Shown here: piece by piece, positions 1 to 7,594 of the stretch
Layout: the number at the start of each line of letters is the position of its first letter
Position numbering within the stretch: the first letter of the stretch is position 1
NCBI RefSeq assembly: GCF_017104715.1
Contig: NZ_JAAGPI010000030.1
Location: 55,309-119,308, forward strand
Reading direction: 5' to 3'
Source: Burkholderia sp. Ac-20365
Lineage (GTDB): Bacteria > Pseudomonadota > Gammaproteobacteria > Burkholderiales > Burkholderiaceae
Length of the DNA: 64,000 bases
The notes under the pieces: generated by a model
Seen by the model: only the letters and a program-made list of their open reading frames with translations
The model's database searches: none
What the model was told of the DNA's origin: nothing
Program-made: the position numbers and the translations under genes

Positions 1-68
1 TCGGCGTGGGTTCGCTGCCGAACAACATCACGGTTGAAATCGAAGCGATCGTCGCCGTGCACGACTGA
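1..68 (+). CDS. C-terminal end of a RidA/YjgF-family-like protein (partial)
   Basis: Only the last 21 residues are in the window; the gene starts to the left. The end reads N-I-T-V-E-I-E-A-I-V-A-V-H-D, matching the closing strand of RidA/YjgF proteins (compare L-L-V-E-I-A-V-V-A-L-A in the RidA gene at 41444-41797). RidA enzymes hydrolyse reactive enamine/imine intermediates. The gene converges on the biuret operon, whose GntR gene ends 35 bp away. The fragment is too short for a firm family call; RutC-like or another RidA subgroup is possible. Confidence 0.45.
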   Translation, partial: GVGSLPNNITVEIEAIVAVHD

Positions 69-103
69 CGCGCTGACCCGCGCTCACGTCACCTCAGGTC
101 AAC

Positions 104-871
104 TCACGTCACGAAGGGCAGCTTGCTATCGCGCGCGGCGGCCAGCATCGACAGCGTGATCTTGCGCACTTCCAGCTTGCTCTGCGTGATATGCGCGCGC
201 AACAGGATGGTGGCTTCACCGAGCTTGCCGCGATCGATCAGATTGAGCATGGTCGCGTGCTCGTCGTAGGTGGCGCTAGTCCGATGCGGCTTCAGAAAGT
301 CCAGGCGCCTGACGATGCGAATGCGCTCCGTCACATCGTTATGCACGCGCAGCATCTCCGCATTGCCCGTCGCAGCGACGAGTCCGCGATGGAAACCCTC
401 GTCCATCCCGAACATCACGACGGGCTCGCTTTCTCTAAGCTCCGGTGACACACACCACACAGCCTTCAACTCGTCGATCACGACATGAGGCGGCGGCGTT
501 GCGGCGAGCCGTTCGATCGACGCAAGCTCCAGCACGATCCGCAAGTCGTAAAGCTGATCCAGCTGCTCGAAGTTGATCTCCGAGACTTTCCAGCCGCGGC
601 GAAATCCCACCTCCAGGTATCCTTCGCGCAATAGCCGGAACAGCGCATCGCGCATCGGCGTGCGCGACACGCCGTAGTGCTGCGCGATATCCGTTTCCGA
701 AAAGCGGTCACCAGGAAAGAGACGGAAGTTGAAGATGTCCTGCTTCAACAGCTGATAAACCTGCTCCGCGAGCGGATTCGCGCTGTACACCGTCTTCGTG
801 GCGACTTCGTCGGACGTCTCTTCCATGGGCGTGGTCAGATTGAGTTTGGCTTGGGCAACGCGAACCGTCAT
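104..871 (-). CDS. GntR-family (FCD type) transcriptional regulator of the biuret operon
   Basis: 255 residues. An N-terminal winged helix-turn-helix (about residues 33-100, with L-A-E-Q-V-Y-Q-L-L-K and Y-G-V-S-R-T-P-M-R-D-A-L) is followed by an all-helical FCD ligand/metal-binding domain (about 105-235). This is the FadR/VanR subfamily, whose members usually repress and are released by a pathway metabolite. It is the last gene of the operon, 15 bp after the AtzH-like gene, so it would be co-transcribed with the enzymes it probably controls. The start at 871 has a purine-rich GGCGGA about 8 nt upstream. The ligand is not evident from sequence; biuret, triuret or allophanate are guesses from context. 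Confidence 0.88.
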   Translation of the reverse strand: MTVRVAQAKLNLTTPMEETSDEVATKTVYSANPLAEQVYQLLKQDIFNFRLFPGDRFSETDIAQHYGVSRTPMRDALFRLLREGYLEVGFRRGWKVSEINFEQLDQLYDLRIVLELASIERLAATPPPHVVIDELKAVWCVSPELRESEPVVMFGMDEGFHRGLVAATGNAEMLRVHNDVTERIRIVRRLDFLKPHRTSATYDEHATMLNLIDRGKLGEATILLRAHITQSKLEVRKITLSMLAAARDSKLPFVT

Positions 872-886
872 GCCATTATCCGCCCG

Positions 887-1291
887 TCAGGGCGCCTCGA
901 TCAGACTGACATGGGCCGCGACGACGACCCAGCCCTTGCCGAACGCATCCTTCGCGCCCATGCGCGCCCACGTCTGCATCTGACGCCCGATGAGCGGCGT
1001 CGCGTCGCTGGTGAACTCGGTGCTCACCGTCGCGAAGTCGTCGCCGAACGTCGTAATGACGGTGCGATGCAAACGCCGGCTCTTCGGCACCGGCGCACAG
1101 CTTTCGCGCCACTGGCGAATCGCTTCGTTGCCATGCTGTATTTCCGCAATGCCGTAACGCACGGTTTCGGCACTGTCCCAGAACAACGCGTTCATCACGC
1201 CGATGTCGTTATCGACGAGCGCACGTTCGTATGTGTCGAATGCGGCCGCCACTTCCGCGACGATTTCCGCACGATTGACTTCCCCCGTCAT
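887..1291 (-). CDS. AtzH-like / HpxZ-like DUF3225 protein (SnoaL fold)
   Basis: 134 residues, the usual family length. It shows the family core F-W-D-S-A-E-T-V-R-Y-G and R-T-V-I-T-T-F-G-D-D-F-A-T-V-S. DUF3225 proteins are small SnoaL-like domains found with amidase-signature enzymes. AtzH of the cyanuric acid pathway has been proposed to convert 1,3-dicarboxyurea to allophanate, and HpxZ is linked to oxalurate breakdown. Here it overlaps the cysteine hydrolase upstream by 4 bp (ATGA), indicating translational coupling, and shares the operon with allophanate hydrolase. No atzD, atzE or atzG lies in the window, so a role on a carboxylated (bi)uret intermediate is inferred. Confidence 0.85.
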   Translation of the reverse strand: MTGEVNRAEIVAEVAAAFDTYERALVDNDIGVMNALFWDSAETVRYGIAEIQHGNEAIRQWRESCAPVPKSRRLHRTVITTFGDDFATVSTEFTSDATPLIGRQMQTWARMGAKDAFGKGWVVVAAHVSLIEAP

Positions 1292-1971
1292 GCATCAGCC
1301 TCCAGCAGGTCCGCGAGCGTCGCCGTCCAGCCGACGATACCGCCTTGCGAACGAATCATGTCAATTGTCGCCGCCTTGAACGCGGGGATATAGCTCGCCG
1401 TCGCGTCTTCGATCAGCAGACATTCGTAACCACGGTCATTGGCCTCGCGCATCGTCGTCTGCACGCAGACCTCAGTGGTCACGCCCGCGAACACGAGGTG
1501 CGTGATCGAGCGCATTGCCAGTTCTTCGCCTAAACGCGTCGCGTAGAAAGCGCCCTTGCCCGGCTTGTCGATGACGATTTCTCCCGCCATCGGCGCAAGA
1601 TCATCGACGATCGCATTGCCCGGTTCGCCGCGCACGAGAATGCGGCCCATCGGACCGACATCGCCGATACGCGCATTCGGCTTGCCGCGCAGCCGCTTCG
1701 CAGGCGGGCAATCGGACAGATCCGGCGCATGCGACTCGCGCGTATGGACGACATGCCAGCCGTGTTCGCGCGCAAACGACAGCAGCCGCGCGACGTCGGG
1801 CACGATGCCCGCGAGCAGCGACACGTCGTTGCCAAGTGCCTCGCCGAAACCGCCCGGCTCGATGAAGTCGCGCTGCATGTCGATCACGACGAGCGCGGTA
1901 TGCACAGCGTCGAACGTGAACGGTGACGGCTGCGCAAGTACGGTGGTGGTTTTATTCGCTGTCGAACTCAT
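1288..1971 (-). CDS. Isochorismatase-family cysteine hydrolase, BiuH paralogue (candidate triuret hydrolase)
   Basis: 227 residues. The cysteine hydrolase triad is visible: Asp31 (V-V-I-D-M-Q), Lys135 (D-K-P-G-K-G) and Cys168 (T-T-E-V-C-V-Q-T-T-M-R-E-A-N-D-R-G). It resembles biuret hydrolase at 3606-4298 throughout, but lacks that enzyme's N-terminal P-Y-P-W-P-Y stretch and differs at I-E-P-G-G-F and F-Y-A-T. Two such paralogues in one biuret operon suggest different substrates. Triuret hydrolase (TrtA), a known close relative of BiuH, is the best candidate; a second biuret/ureide amidase or RutB-like enzyme is the alternative. A GGAG ribosome site lies within the end of the ATPase gene 3 bp upstream. 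Confidence 0.8.
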   Translation of the reverse strand: MSSTANKTTTVLAQPSPFTFDAVHTALVVIDMQRDFIEPGGFGEALGNDVSLLAGIVPDVARLLSFAREHGWHVVHTRESHAPDLSDCPPAKRLRGKPNARIGDVGPMGRILVRGEPGNAIVDDLAPMAGEIVIDKPGKGAFYATRLGEELAMRSITHLVFAGVTTEVCVQTTMREANDRGYECLLIEDATASYIPAFKAATIDMIRSQGGIVGWTATLADLLEADA

Positions 1972-1974
1972 GCA

Positions 1975-3603
1975 TCAGGCTCCTGCCAGTACGGCCGCGG
2001 CGTCCGCGCGACTCTCGTCGGATTCGCTGTGTCCGGCCATATGCCTTCCCAACACGACACGATCTGCGCCCTGCGCCGGCGTTTCGAACACAAGCCGGCC
2101 TTCGGCGATCACCGCGATGCGATCGGCGAGTTCGAGCAGTTCGTCGAGGTCTTCGCTAACCAGCAGCACGGCCGCGCCTCTATCGCGCGCGGCGAGAATA
2201 CGCGCATGAATGTCGGCCACGGATGCGAAATCGAGTCCGAACACAGGGTTCGCGACGATCAGCACATCCACTTCCTGTCCCAGTTCGCGTGCGAGCACCG
2301 CACGCTGCACATTGCCACCCGACAGCGTACCAATTGCACGATCCGGCATAGGCGGCCGCACGTTGAATTCATCGATCAATTGTTTCGCGCGCTCGCGAAG
2401 TGCGCGGCGATCGAGCCGCCATCCGCCGCGTCGCACAGGCGCGCGATCGAAGTTGCGCAGCGCGAGGTTCTCCGCAATGCTCATGCCCGCTACGCAGGCG
2501 TTACGCAGCGGCTCTTCCGGCAGCGCAAACAGACGCAGACGATGCATCTCTTCACGCGTCGCGCCATACGGCTGGCCCATCACATGCATGTCGCCCGATT
2601 GCGCGCGCCGTTGTCCGACCAATGCTTCGATCAGTTCTTTCTGGCCATTGCCCGACACGCCCGCAAGACCAAGAATTTCACCGGCACGCACTGCCAGCGA
2701 GACTTCACGCACGGCCGGATGACCGCGATCGTCGACGACGGAAAGCTTCGACAACGACAGACGCGCCGGTGCATCGGCGGCGAGCGCCTTGCGTGCGGGA
2801 CGCGTTGTGTCGACACCCGCCAGCACGCGCGCATCGGCTGTGTCTTCCGAGCCCATCATCCACGCGGCGAGACTGTCGCGATCCGTATCCGCGACAGCAC
2901 ACGAGCCGACACGCCGGCCTTTACGCAGCACGGTGACATCGTCGGCATACGCCATCACTTCGCGGAACTTGTGCGTGATCATCAGCACGGTCAGTTCACC
3001 GGCCAACGTCAGCGAACGCATCAAACCCAGCACTTCGTCCGCTTCCTGCGGCGTCAGCACGGAAGTCGGTTCGTCGAGAATCAGGAACCGTTGGCGCAAA
3101 TACAGTTGCTTGAGAATCTCGAGCTTCTGCTTTTCGCCCGCGGCGAGACTCGTGACGGGCGCATCCAGAGCTAGCCGGAACGGCATGCGCTGCATAAATG
3201 CAGTCAGTTCGGCACGCTCCGTGTGCCAATCGATTTTCCATGGCAAGCTGCCGCGCGCGAGCAGCAGATTCTCTTCGACAGACAGCCCCGGCGCGAGCGT
3301 GAAATGCTGATACACCATGCCGATGCCGAGCGCCTGCGCGTCGCGCGGCGAAGCGATGCGCACCTGGCGCGTGTCGGCGATGATCTCGCCGTGATCGAGC
3401 ACGCCATAGCCGACCAGCCCCTTCACGAGCGTGCTCTTGCCCGCGCCGTTTTCGCCGAGCAGCGCGTGGATCGTGCCCGGCGTGACCTTCAGCGACACAT
3501 CCTGCAGTGCGCGGAATGCGCCGAACGATTTGCTCGCGCCGATCACTTCGAGGCCGAGCGCCTGAGTGGGAACCTGAGTAGGCAACTGCGCTGCCGTCGA
3601 CAT
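1975..3603 (-). CDS. ABC transporter ATP-binding protein, double ABC domain (BMP/nucleoside-type importer)
   Basis: 542 residues from the ATG at 3603, 2 bp after the biuH stop. It has two fused ABC domains. The first is canonical (Walker A G50-E-N-G-A-G-K-S-T58, D-E-P Walker B). The second is degenerate: G-V-S-G-N-G-Q-K-E-L replaces the Walker A lysine motif, though L-S-G-G-N-V-Q-R is retained. This one-good-one-poor arrangement is normal in the YufO/RbsA/MglA class. It energises the importer formed with the two permeases and the BMP-family binding protein of the same operon, presumably for uptake of biuret or related ureides. A longer in-frame extension upstream merely overlaps biuH. Confidence 0.92.
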   Translation of the reverse strand: MSTAAQLPTQVPTQALGLEVIGASKSFGAFRALQDVSLKVTPGTIHALLGENGAGKSTLVKGLVGYGVLDHGEIIADTRQVRIASPRDAQALGIGMVYQHFTLAPGLSVEENLLLARGSLPWKIDWHTERAELTAFMQRMPFRLALDAPVTSLAAGEKQKLEILKQLYLRQRFLILDEPTSVLTPQEADEVLGLMRSLTLAGELTVLMITHKFREVMAYADDVTVLRKGRRVGSCAVADTDRDSLAAWMMGSEDTADARVLAGVDTTRPARKALAADAPARLSLSKLSVVDDRGHPAVREVSLAVRAGEILGLAGVSGNGQKELIEALVGQRRAQSGDMHVMGQPYGATREEMHRLRLFALPEEPLRNACVAGMSIAENLALRNFDRAPVRRGGWRLDRRALRERAKQLIDEFNVRPPMPDRAIGTLSGGNVQRAVLARELGQEVDVLIVANPVFGLDFASVADIHARILAARDRGAAVLLVSEDLDELLELADRIAVIAEGRLVFETPAQGADRVVLGRHMAGHSESDESRADAAAVLAGA

Positions 3604-3605
3604 GA

Positions 3606-4298
3606 TTAGCGCTCCAGCGTGGCGAGCAACGCAGCGGAATCGGACACCGTGCCGAACACGCCGCCCTGCATCAGGATCATGTTGAGCGCGGCATCGTGAT
3701 TGCCCTTGTCGGTCGCGCCGCAGCAGTCGGCGAGCACCGTGCATTCGAAACCGCGGTCGTTGGCTTCGCGCATCGTCGTGTGGACGCAGACGTCCGTCGT
3801 GATGCCTGTCAGCACGATGTTCGTAATGCCGCGTGTGCGCAGGATCAATTCGAGATCCGTTGCGCAGAACGAGCCCTTGCCCGGCTTGTCGATGATGATT
3901 TCGCCCGGCAGCGGCGCGAGTTCGTCGATAATTTCCCAGCCCGGTTCGCCGCGCACGAGTATCTTTCCGCACGGACCGTCATCGCCGATACCAATGCCGT
4001 TCGTGCCCGCCTGACGGCTGCGCCAGCGCTTGTTGGCGGGCAGATCCGACAGATCGGGCCGATGGCCTTCACGGGTGTGGATGATCGTGAAGCCCTGCTC
4101 GCGCATTGCGGCCAGCACGCGTTTGATCGGTTCGATCGGCGCGCGGGTCATCGACAGGTCGTAACCCATCTTGTCGACATAGCCGCCGATGCCGCAGAAA
4201 TCCGTCTGCATGTCGATGATGACGAGCGCTGTGTTGTCGGGGCGCAGCGAGCCGTCATAGGGCCACGGATAGGGCCGGGCTTCGATATAGCGGGTCAT
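3606..4298 (-). CDS. biuH: Biuret amidohydrolase
   Basis: 230 residues. Hydrolyses biuret to allophanate and ammonia in the cytoplasm. The sequence closely follows the characterised Rhizobium leguminosarum enzyme as I remember it: P-Y-P-W-P-Y-D-G near the N-terminus, T-R-E-G-H-R-P-D-L-S-D-L-P-A-N-K-R-W-R-S and G-P-C-G-K-I-L-V-R-G-E-P-G-W. The catalytic triad is Asp29, Lys138 and Cys171. The ATG at 4298 is preferred over an upstream in-frame start at 4325 because GAGAGACAC precedes it and the protein then has the family N-terminus. The product feeds AtzF, encoded at the head of the operon; the ABC ATPase gene follows after 2 bp. Confidence 0.93.
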   Translation of the reverse strand: MTRYIEARPYPWPYDGSLRPDNTALVIIDMQTDFCGIGGYVDKMGYDLSMTRAPIEPIKRVLAAMREQGFTIIHTREGHRPDLSDLPANKRWRSRQAGTNGIGIGDDGPCGKILVRGEPGWEIIDELAPLPGEIIIDKPGKGSFCATDLELILRTRGITNIVLTGITTDVCVHTTMREANDRGFECTVLADCCGATDKGNHDAALNMILMQGGVFGTVSDSAALLATLER

Positions 4299-4355
4299 GT
4301 GTGTCTCTCTCGAATCAGATGGCAATAAAGGACGTATCGGTTCAACCAGTCAGGC

Positions 4356-5282
4356 TCAACGCGTCAGGCTCAACTCGCCTGGCGCGCCGGCCAGCGTGCG
4401 GTCCGGACGGCAGTTGAAAATCATGATCGCGAGTGTCAGCACGTAAGGCGCGGCGTTGAACAGGTAGTAGCCGCTCGTCACGCCGATCGCCTGCAATGCG
4501 GGGCCGAGCGCGCCTGCAGCGCCGAACAGCAGCGCGGCCCACAGACAACGCAGCGGATGCCATCGCGCGAAAATCACCAGCGCGACGGCCATCAACCCCT
4601 GTCCGCTCGACAACCCTTCGTTCCAGCTGCCCGGATAAACGAGCGACAGATACGCGCCGCCCACACCCGCGAACATGCCACCGACCGCCGTCGCGATGAC
4701 GCGCACGCGCGTGATCGGATAGCCCATCGCTCGCGCGCTTTCGGCGTTCTCGCCGACGAGGCGCAGCGTCATGCCCCAACGCGTCGAGCGCAAACCCCAC
4801 TGAAGCGCGAACGCGAGCACGACACCGATCACGAACAGCGGATTGATCTTCAGCGCGTTGTGCAATTGCGCGGACGCGGTCCAGTTGCCGAGATCGATGG
4901 ACGCGAGCATCGGCGCCTGCGGCTCGATGAACGGCTTGCCGAGGTAGAACGCGATACCCGTGCCGAACAGCATCAGCGCAATGCCGAACGCGATATCGGA
5001 GACGCGCGGCAACGAGCACACGAGGCCGTGCAGGCAACCGAGCAACAGGCCAACAAGCGCCGCAGCAATCACGCCCTGCCAAGCCGAGCCCATCAGATAC
5101 GCGCCCGCATAGCCGCTCATCGCACCCGACACGAGAATGCCTTCGAGCCCGAGATTCACGCGGCCGCCTTTTTCGGTCAGACATTCGCCGAGGCTCACGA
5201 ACAGATACGGCGTGCTGACACGGATCGCGCCCGCGAACAGCGACAGCAGCAGCACCGCAACAGGCGAATGGAGATCAGGCAT
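4356..5282 (-). CDS. ABC transporter permease (BmpA/YufQ type)
   Basis: 308 residues from the ATG at 5282, which has GGAG eight bases upstream and overlaps the preceding permease by 8 bp. It is strongly hydrophobic with about 8-9 membrane segments. The family signature G-E-C-L-T-E-K-G-G-R-V-N-L-G-L-E-G is near residue 30-45 and the E-N-A-E-S-A-R-A-M-G-Y coupling-loop region is in the second half. It is the second of two permeases in a nucleoside/BMP-class importer. A longer in-frame reading upstream lies over the other permease and is rejected. The linked enzymes point to biuret or triuret as cargo. Confidence 0.92.
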   Translation of the reverse strand: MPDLHSPVAVLLLSLFAGAIRVSTPYLFVSLGECLTEKGGRVNLGLEGILVSGAMSGYAGAYLMGSAWQGVIAAALVGLLLGCLHGLVCSLPRVSDIAFGIALMLFGTGIAFYLGKPFIEPQAPMLASIDLGNWTASAQLHNALKINPLFVIGVVLAFALQWGLRSTRWGMTLRLVGENAESARAMGYPITRVRVIATAVGGMFAGVGGAYLSLVYPGSWNEGLSSGQGLMAVALVIFARWHPLRCLWAALLFGAAGALGPALQAIGVTSGYYLFNAAPYVLTLAIMIFNCRPDRTLAGAPGELSLTR

Positions 5283-6414
5283 GGGTTTTCTCCAGTTGAA
5301 CGGACGAGCCGGATTGCGCGACCGCTTGCAGCTTGATGCGCCACGCAGCCATGCGTCCGCCGAGCGCTTCCCACGCGAGCAGGTTCGCGAACAGCAGGCC
5401 TTGCAGAACCAGCGTCGCGGCATCGGGCAGATCGAGACGCCGTTGCAGCAGCGAGCCGCTCGCCTCGATACCGCCAATCAGCAGCGCGCACACGACGATC
5501 GCCAGCGGGTTCTGACGCGCGGCGAACGCAACGAGAATGCCCGCGTAGCCGTAGCCAGCGAGCAATGACGCGTTCGCACTGCCCTGCACCGCGGTCACTT
5601 CGAACATGCCCGCCAGCCCCGCAGCCGCGCCGCCGAGCACGCACGCCGTCAGCGCCAGCGAATTCACCGGCAGGCCGACGAGACGCGCCGCGCGGTTGTT
5701 GCCGCCTGCTACGCGCATCGCGAAACCCTTCGTGCTGTGCTTGACGAACACCCACGCCGCGATGCACGCGAGCACGCCCCAGAAGAGGCCCCAATGCACG
5801 TCGATGCCCGGCAGCGAGCCGATCGAGAAAGCATCGGGAATGGCACGCGTCGACGGCTTGTTGAGACTTGCCGGGTCACGCAACGGTCCTTCGACCAGAT
5901 GCTTGAACACGGCAATCGCGATGTACGACATCAGCAGGCTGCTGATCGTCTCGTTGACGCCGCGGTATTGACGCATTGCGCCGACAGCGCCGATCCACGC
6001 ACCGCCGACCACCATCCCCGCCAGCGCCATCAGCGGCGTGGCGAGCCACCACGGCATGCCCGCCGGCACGAGTTGCGGCACGACAGCCGCGGCCAGCCCG
6101 CCGAGCGCCAGCGCGCCTTCGCCGCCGATCACGATCAGCCCGACCTGCGCGGGCAACGCGACGCACAGCGCGGTGAGCATCAACGGCGCGGCGCGCAGCA
6201 AGGTGCTCTGCCACGCGAACGCGGAGCCGAATGCGCCCTGGCCGATGAGAACGACAGCATCGAATGCCGGCTGTCCCTGCACGAGCAGGAATAGTGAAAA
6301 AAGCAGCAACGTGCCGATCAACGCGCACAGCGTCGGCAGCGCCGGCAAGACGCCGAGCGCGAGCCGCGCGATGCCCGCCATCGGGCTGCCAGTGAGTGAT
6401 GCCTGGGTGCTCAT
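5275..6414 (-). CDS. ABC transporter permease (YufP type)
   Basis: 379 residues, about nine membrane helices, with the first at residues 20-45. The conserved E-G-A-L-A-L-G-G-L block and the A-G-G-N-N-R-A-A-R-L-V-G loop mark the inner-membrane permease of BMP-family importers. A GAGG ribosome site precedes the ATG. The gene follows the binding protein by 54 bp and overlaps the second permease by 8 bp, so the two permeases are translationally coupled and probably form a heterodimer. Confidence 0.92.
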   Translation of the reverse strand: MSTQASLTGSPMAGIARLALGVLPALPTLCALIGTLLLFSLFLLVQGQPAFDAVVLIGQGAFGSAFAWQSTLLRAAPLMLTALCVALPAQVGLIVIGGEGALALGGLAAAVVPQLVPAGMPWWLATPLMALAGMVVGGAWIGAVGAMRQYRGVNETISSLLMSYIAIAVFKHLVEGPLRDPASLNKPSTRAIPDAFSIGSLPGIDVHWGLFWGVLACIAAWVFVKHSTKGFAMRVAGGNNRAARLVGLPVNSLALTACVLGGAAAGLAGMFEVTAVQGSANASLLAGYGYAGILVAFAARQNPLAIVVCALLIGGIEASGSLLQRRLDLPDAATLVLQGLLFANLLAWEALGGRMAAWRIKLQAVAQSGSSVQLEKTHA

Positions 6415-6468
6415 CGCAATACCTCGCCTGAACGGAATCAGGTCAAATCCATGGCGTACGACACAGCG

Positions 6469-7569
6469 TCAGATCTGACCCACGACGCCAGCCACCAGAT
6501 AGTTCATGCTTTCCAGCGTGATATCCGTCTGCGCGTAGCTCGCGCCCGCCGCGATCGCATTGCCGCCCTTGTTGTCCTTCATCGGCCCCTTGAAGATCAC
6601 GTACTGGCCCGCGACCATCTTGGACTTGATCGAATCGGCGTTGGTCTTCGCATCGGCCGCGACCTTGGCGCCGTACGGCGACATCTTCACGTAGCCTTCC
6701 TTCAGGCCGCCGCGCAGGATGTTCGGCGGCGTCTTGCCGCCTTGCGCATCGGCGACGAGCGCGCGATACGGCGTCGACCAGTCCCATTCGGCGCCGGTCA
6801 GATAGCCCTTCGGCGCGAGCGCGGCCTGGCTCGCGTGATAGCCGCAGCTCATGGCTCCACGTTTTTCTGCCGTCTCGATCACCACCTTGGGGCCATCGAC
6901 ATGACAGGTCAGCACGTCGCAACCCTGATCGACGAGACTGTTCGCGGCTTCCGCTTCCTTGACGGGCATCGACCAGTCGCCCGTGAAAATCACGTGCGTG
7001 GTGATCGACGGATCGACCGATTGGGCGCCGAGCGTGAACGCGTTGATATTGCGCAGCACCTGCGGAATAGGCTTCGCCGCGACGAAGCCGAGCTTCTTCG
7101 TCTTGCTCGCATGACCAGCGACAACGCCGTTCAGATACTGGCATTCGTCGATATAGCCGAAGTAGCTCGAAATGTTCGACGGATTGCCGCTCTTCCACAG
7201 ACCGCCGCAATGCGCGAAACGCACCTTCGGATATTTCGCGGCCATCTTCAGTACATGCGGGTCGAAGTAACCGAACGATGTCGCAAAGATCAGCGTCGCG
7301 CCGTCCTGTTCGATCATCGCTTCCATCGTCTTTTGCACAGCGACCGTTTCAGGCACGTTCTCTTCTTCGACGACCTTCACGTTCGGCATCTTCTTCAATG
7401 CCGCAGCAGCTTGCGCCTGCGCCTGGTTGTAGCCGTAGTCGCCACGCGCGCCGACATAAATCACGCCGACGGTGAGTTTGTCGGTAGCGGCGAGCGCCTT
7501 GTTGATCGGCACGATGTTGGCGAGCGCGAGTGCGCCAGCACCTTTGATGAAGTCGCGGCGATTGGTCAT
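6469..7569 (-). CDS. BMP-family ABC transporter substrate-binding protein, Tat-type signal
   Basis: 366 residues from the ATG at 7569 (AAAGGTG upstream). The N-terminus M-T-N-R-R-D-F-I-K-G-A-G-A-L-A-L is a twin-arginine signal (R-R-D-F-I-K); cleavage is likely after A-L-A near residue 27. The mature part has the BMP/Med lipoprotein-like fold with G-V-I-Y-V-G-A-R-G-D-Y-G-Y-N-Q. This family binds nucleosides or small N-containing heterocycles. Here the neighbours argue for biuret, triuret or a similar ureide. A longer in-frame extension runs into the allophanate hydrolase gene and is not used. Confidence 0.9.
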   Translation of the reverse strand: MTNRRDFIKGAGALALANIVPINKALAATDKLTVGVIYVGARGDYGYNQAQAQAAAALKKMPNVKVVEEENVPETVAVQKTMEAMIEQDGATLIFATSFGYFDPHVLKMAAKYPKVRFAHCGGLWKSGNPSNISSYFGYIDECQYLNGVVAGHASKTKKLGFVAAKPIPQVLRNINAFTLGAQSVDPSITTHVIFTGDWSMPVKEAEAANSLVDQGCDVLTCHVDGPKVVIETAEKRGAMSCGYHASQAALAPKGYLTGAEWDWSTPYRALVADAQGGKTPPNILRGGLKEGYVKMSPYGAKVAADAKTNADSIKSKMVAGQYVIFKGPMKDNKGGNAIAAGASYAQTDITLESMNYLVAGVVGQI

Positions 7570-7594
7570 GATGGATACACCTTTGTCAGAGAAG

